The notes beneath the pieces are model-generated. The model was not told the DNA's origin. It did not search any database and was given only the letters and a program-made list of their open reading frames with translations. DNA of 6,683 bases from a bacterium (GTDB taxonomy: Bacteria; UBP14; UBA6098; B30-G16): positions 1 through 6,683 of the forward strand of contig QNEG01000084.1 in assembly GCA_003645115.1 (NCBI GenBank), in the 5' to 3' direction. Below, in pieces: positions 6,452 to 6,683 of the stretch. The stretch's first letter is position 1, and every line of letters starts with the position of its first letter. The position numbers and the translations under genes were made by a program.

Positions 6452-6517
6452 ATTGTGTTTTTTGCTATGAGTTTTGATAAAAATAGCTACTTTTAACTAT
6501 GATTGGCAAGAACAAAA

Positions 6518-6523
6518 ATTATA
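6518..6523 (-). promoter_or_regulatory. Candidate -10 box of the metH promoter
   Basis: The minus strand reads TATAAT here, within TTATAATTTTTG, about 67 bp upstream of the metH Shine-Dalgarno site. No good -35 box is seen: the hexamer 17 bp upstream is TTTAAT. The intervening leader holds only a weak stem (GCTAT/ATAGC, around 6464-6487). I see no cobalamin (B12-box) or SAM riboswitch core, so B12- or methionine-dependent control is not shown by the sequence. Confidence 0.35.
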
Positions 6524-6614
6524 ACCTATTATGAAACCGAATTAAATGACCGAATATGATTCCCTCTATCATTTCTATAACATAGGATAAACTGCCATTT
6601 CGAGGATTGAATAG

Positions 6615-6683
6615 ATGAGAAATCTATGTCCTGACTATAAATTAGGATTTTCCTTCCCCAGTATCGGACTTGCAATATCGAAA
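6615..6683 (+). CDS. Possible 5' end of a divergent gene, cut by the window edge
   Basis: ATG at 6615 opens 23 codons to the edge of the window without a stop (MRNLCPDYKLGFSFPSIGLA, then ISK). A possible ribosome site, GAGGA (6602-6606), lies eight bases upstream. The peptide is too short to recognise. A short inverted repeat, atagat/atctat (6611-6616 and 6622-6627), spans the start region. Minus-strand frames across the same stretch are also open for tens of codons, so the direction is uncertain. Confidence 0.22.
   Translation, partial: MRNLCPDYKLGFSFPSIGLAISK

Noticed and set aside
6452..6683. Cobalamin or SAM riboswitch upstream of metH
   Set aside because: Expected on functional grounds, but I found no B12-box-like or SAM-I-like core on the minus strand, only short weak stems. 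A covariance-model scan would be decisive.

Overview
The window looks like a piece of a low-GC genome from a Gram-negative-type bacterium, probably an uncultured anaerobe. It carries a bacterial V/A-type ATPase subunit B, an L27 protein without the cleaved N-terminal extension seen in Firmicutes, and a compact B12-dependent methionine synthase. It also has a family of short dispersed intergenic repeats of a kind often seen in environmental genomes. The sequence alone does not fix the phylum.

Layout: bases 1-535 are non-coding and repeat-rich, with a composite inverted-repeat element (about 116-346) lying between two copies of a 15-bp direct repeat. Bases 536-721 are the start-less 3' end of a TPR-protein gene, followed by a terminator-like hairpin. 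A tight plus-strand cluster follows: rpmA (ribosomal protein L27), a GT-C type membrane glycosyltransferase, and atpB (V-type ATPase non-catalytic subunit). The gaps are 5 bp and an 8-bp overlap, so the three are probably co-transcribed although their functions are unrelated. On the minus strand, converging on atpB, is metH (4067-6400), with homocysteine-, folate- and cobalamin-binding modules but no C-terminal reactivation domain. Upstream of metH are a strong Shine-Dalgarno sequence without a matching canonical start codon and a candidate promoter. The last ~70 bases may hold the first codons of a divergent plus-strand gene.

The genes do not form one pathway. L27 serves the ribosome, AtpB the ATPase head, MetH methionine and folate metabolism, and the glycosyltransferase envelope glycan assembly. 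The points most worth a second look are the break-up of normally conserved neighbourhoods (L27 without L21, subunit B without A and D), the unresolved metH start, and the composite repeat. I found no convincing new multi-gene system in this window.
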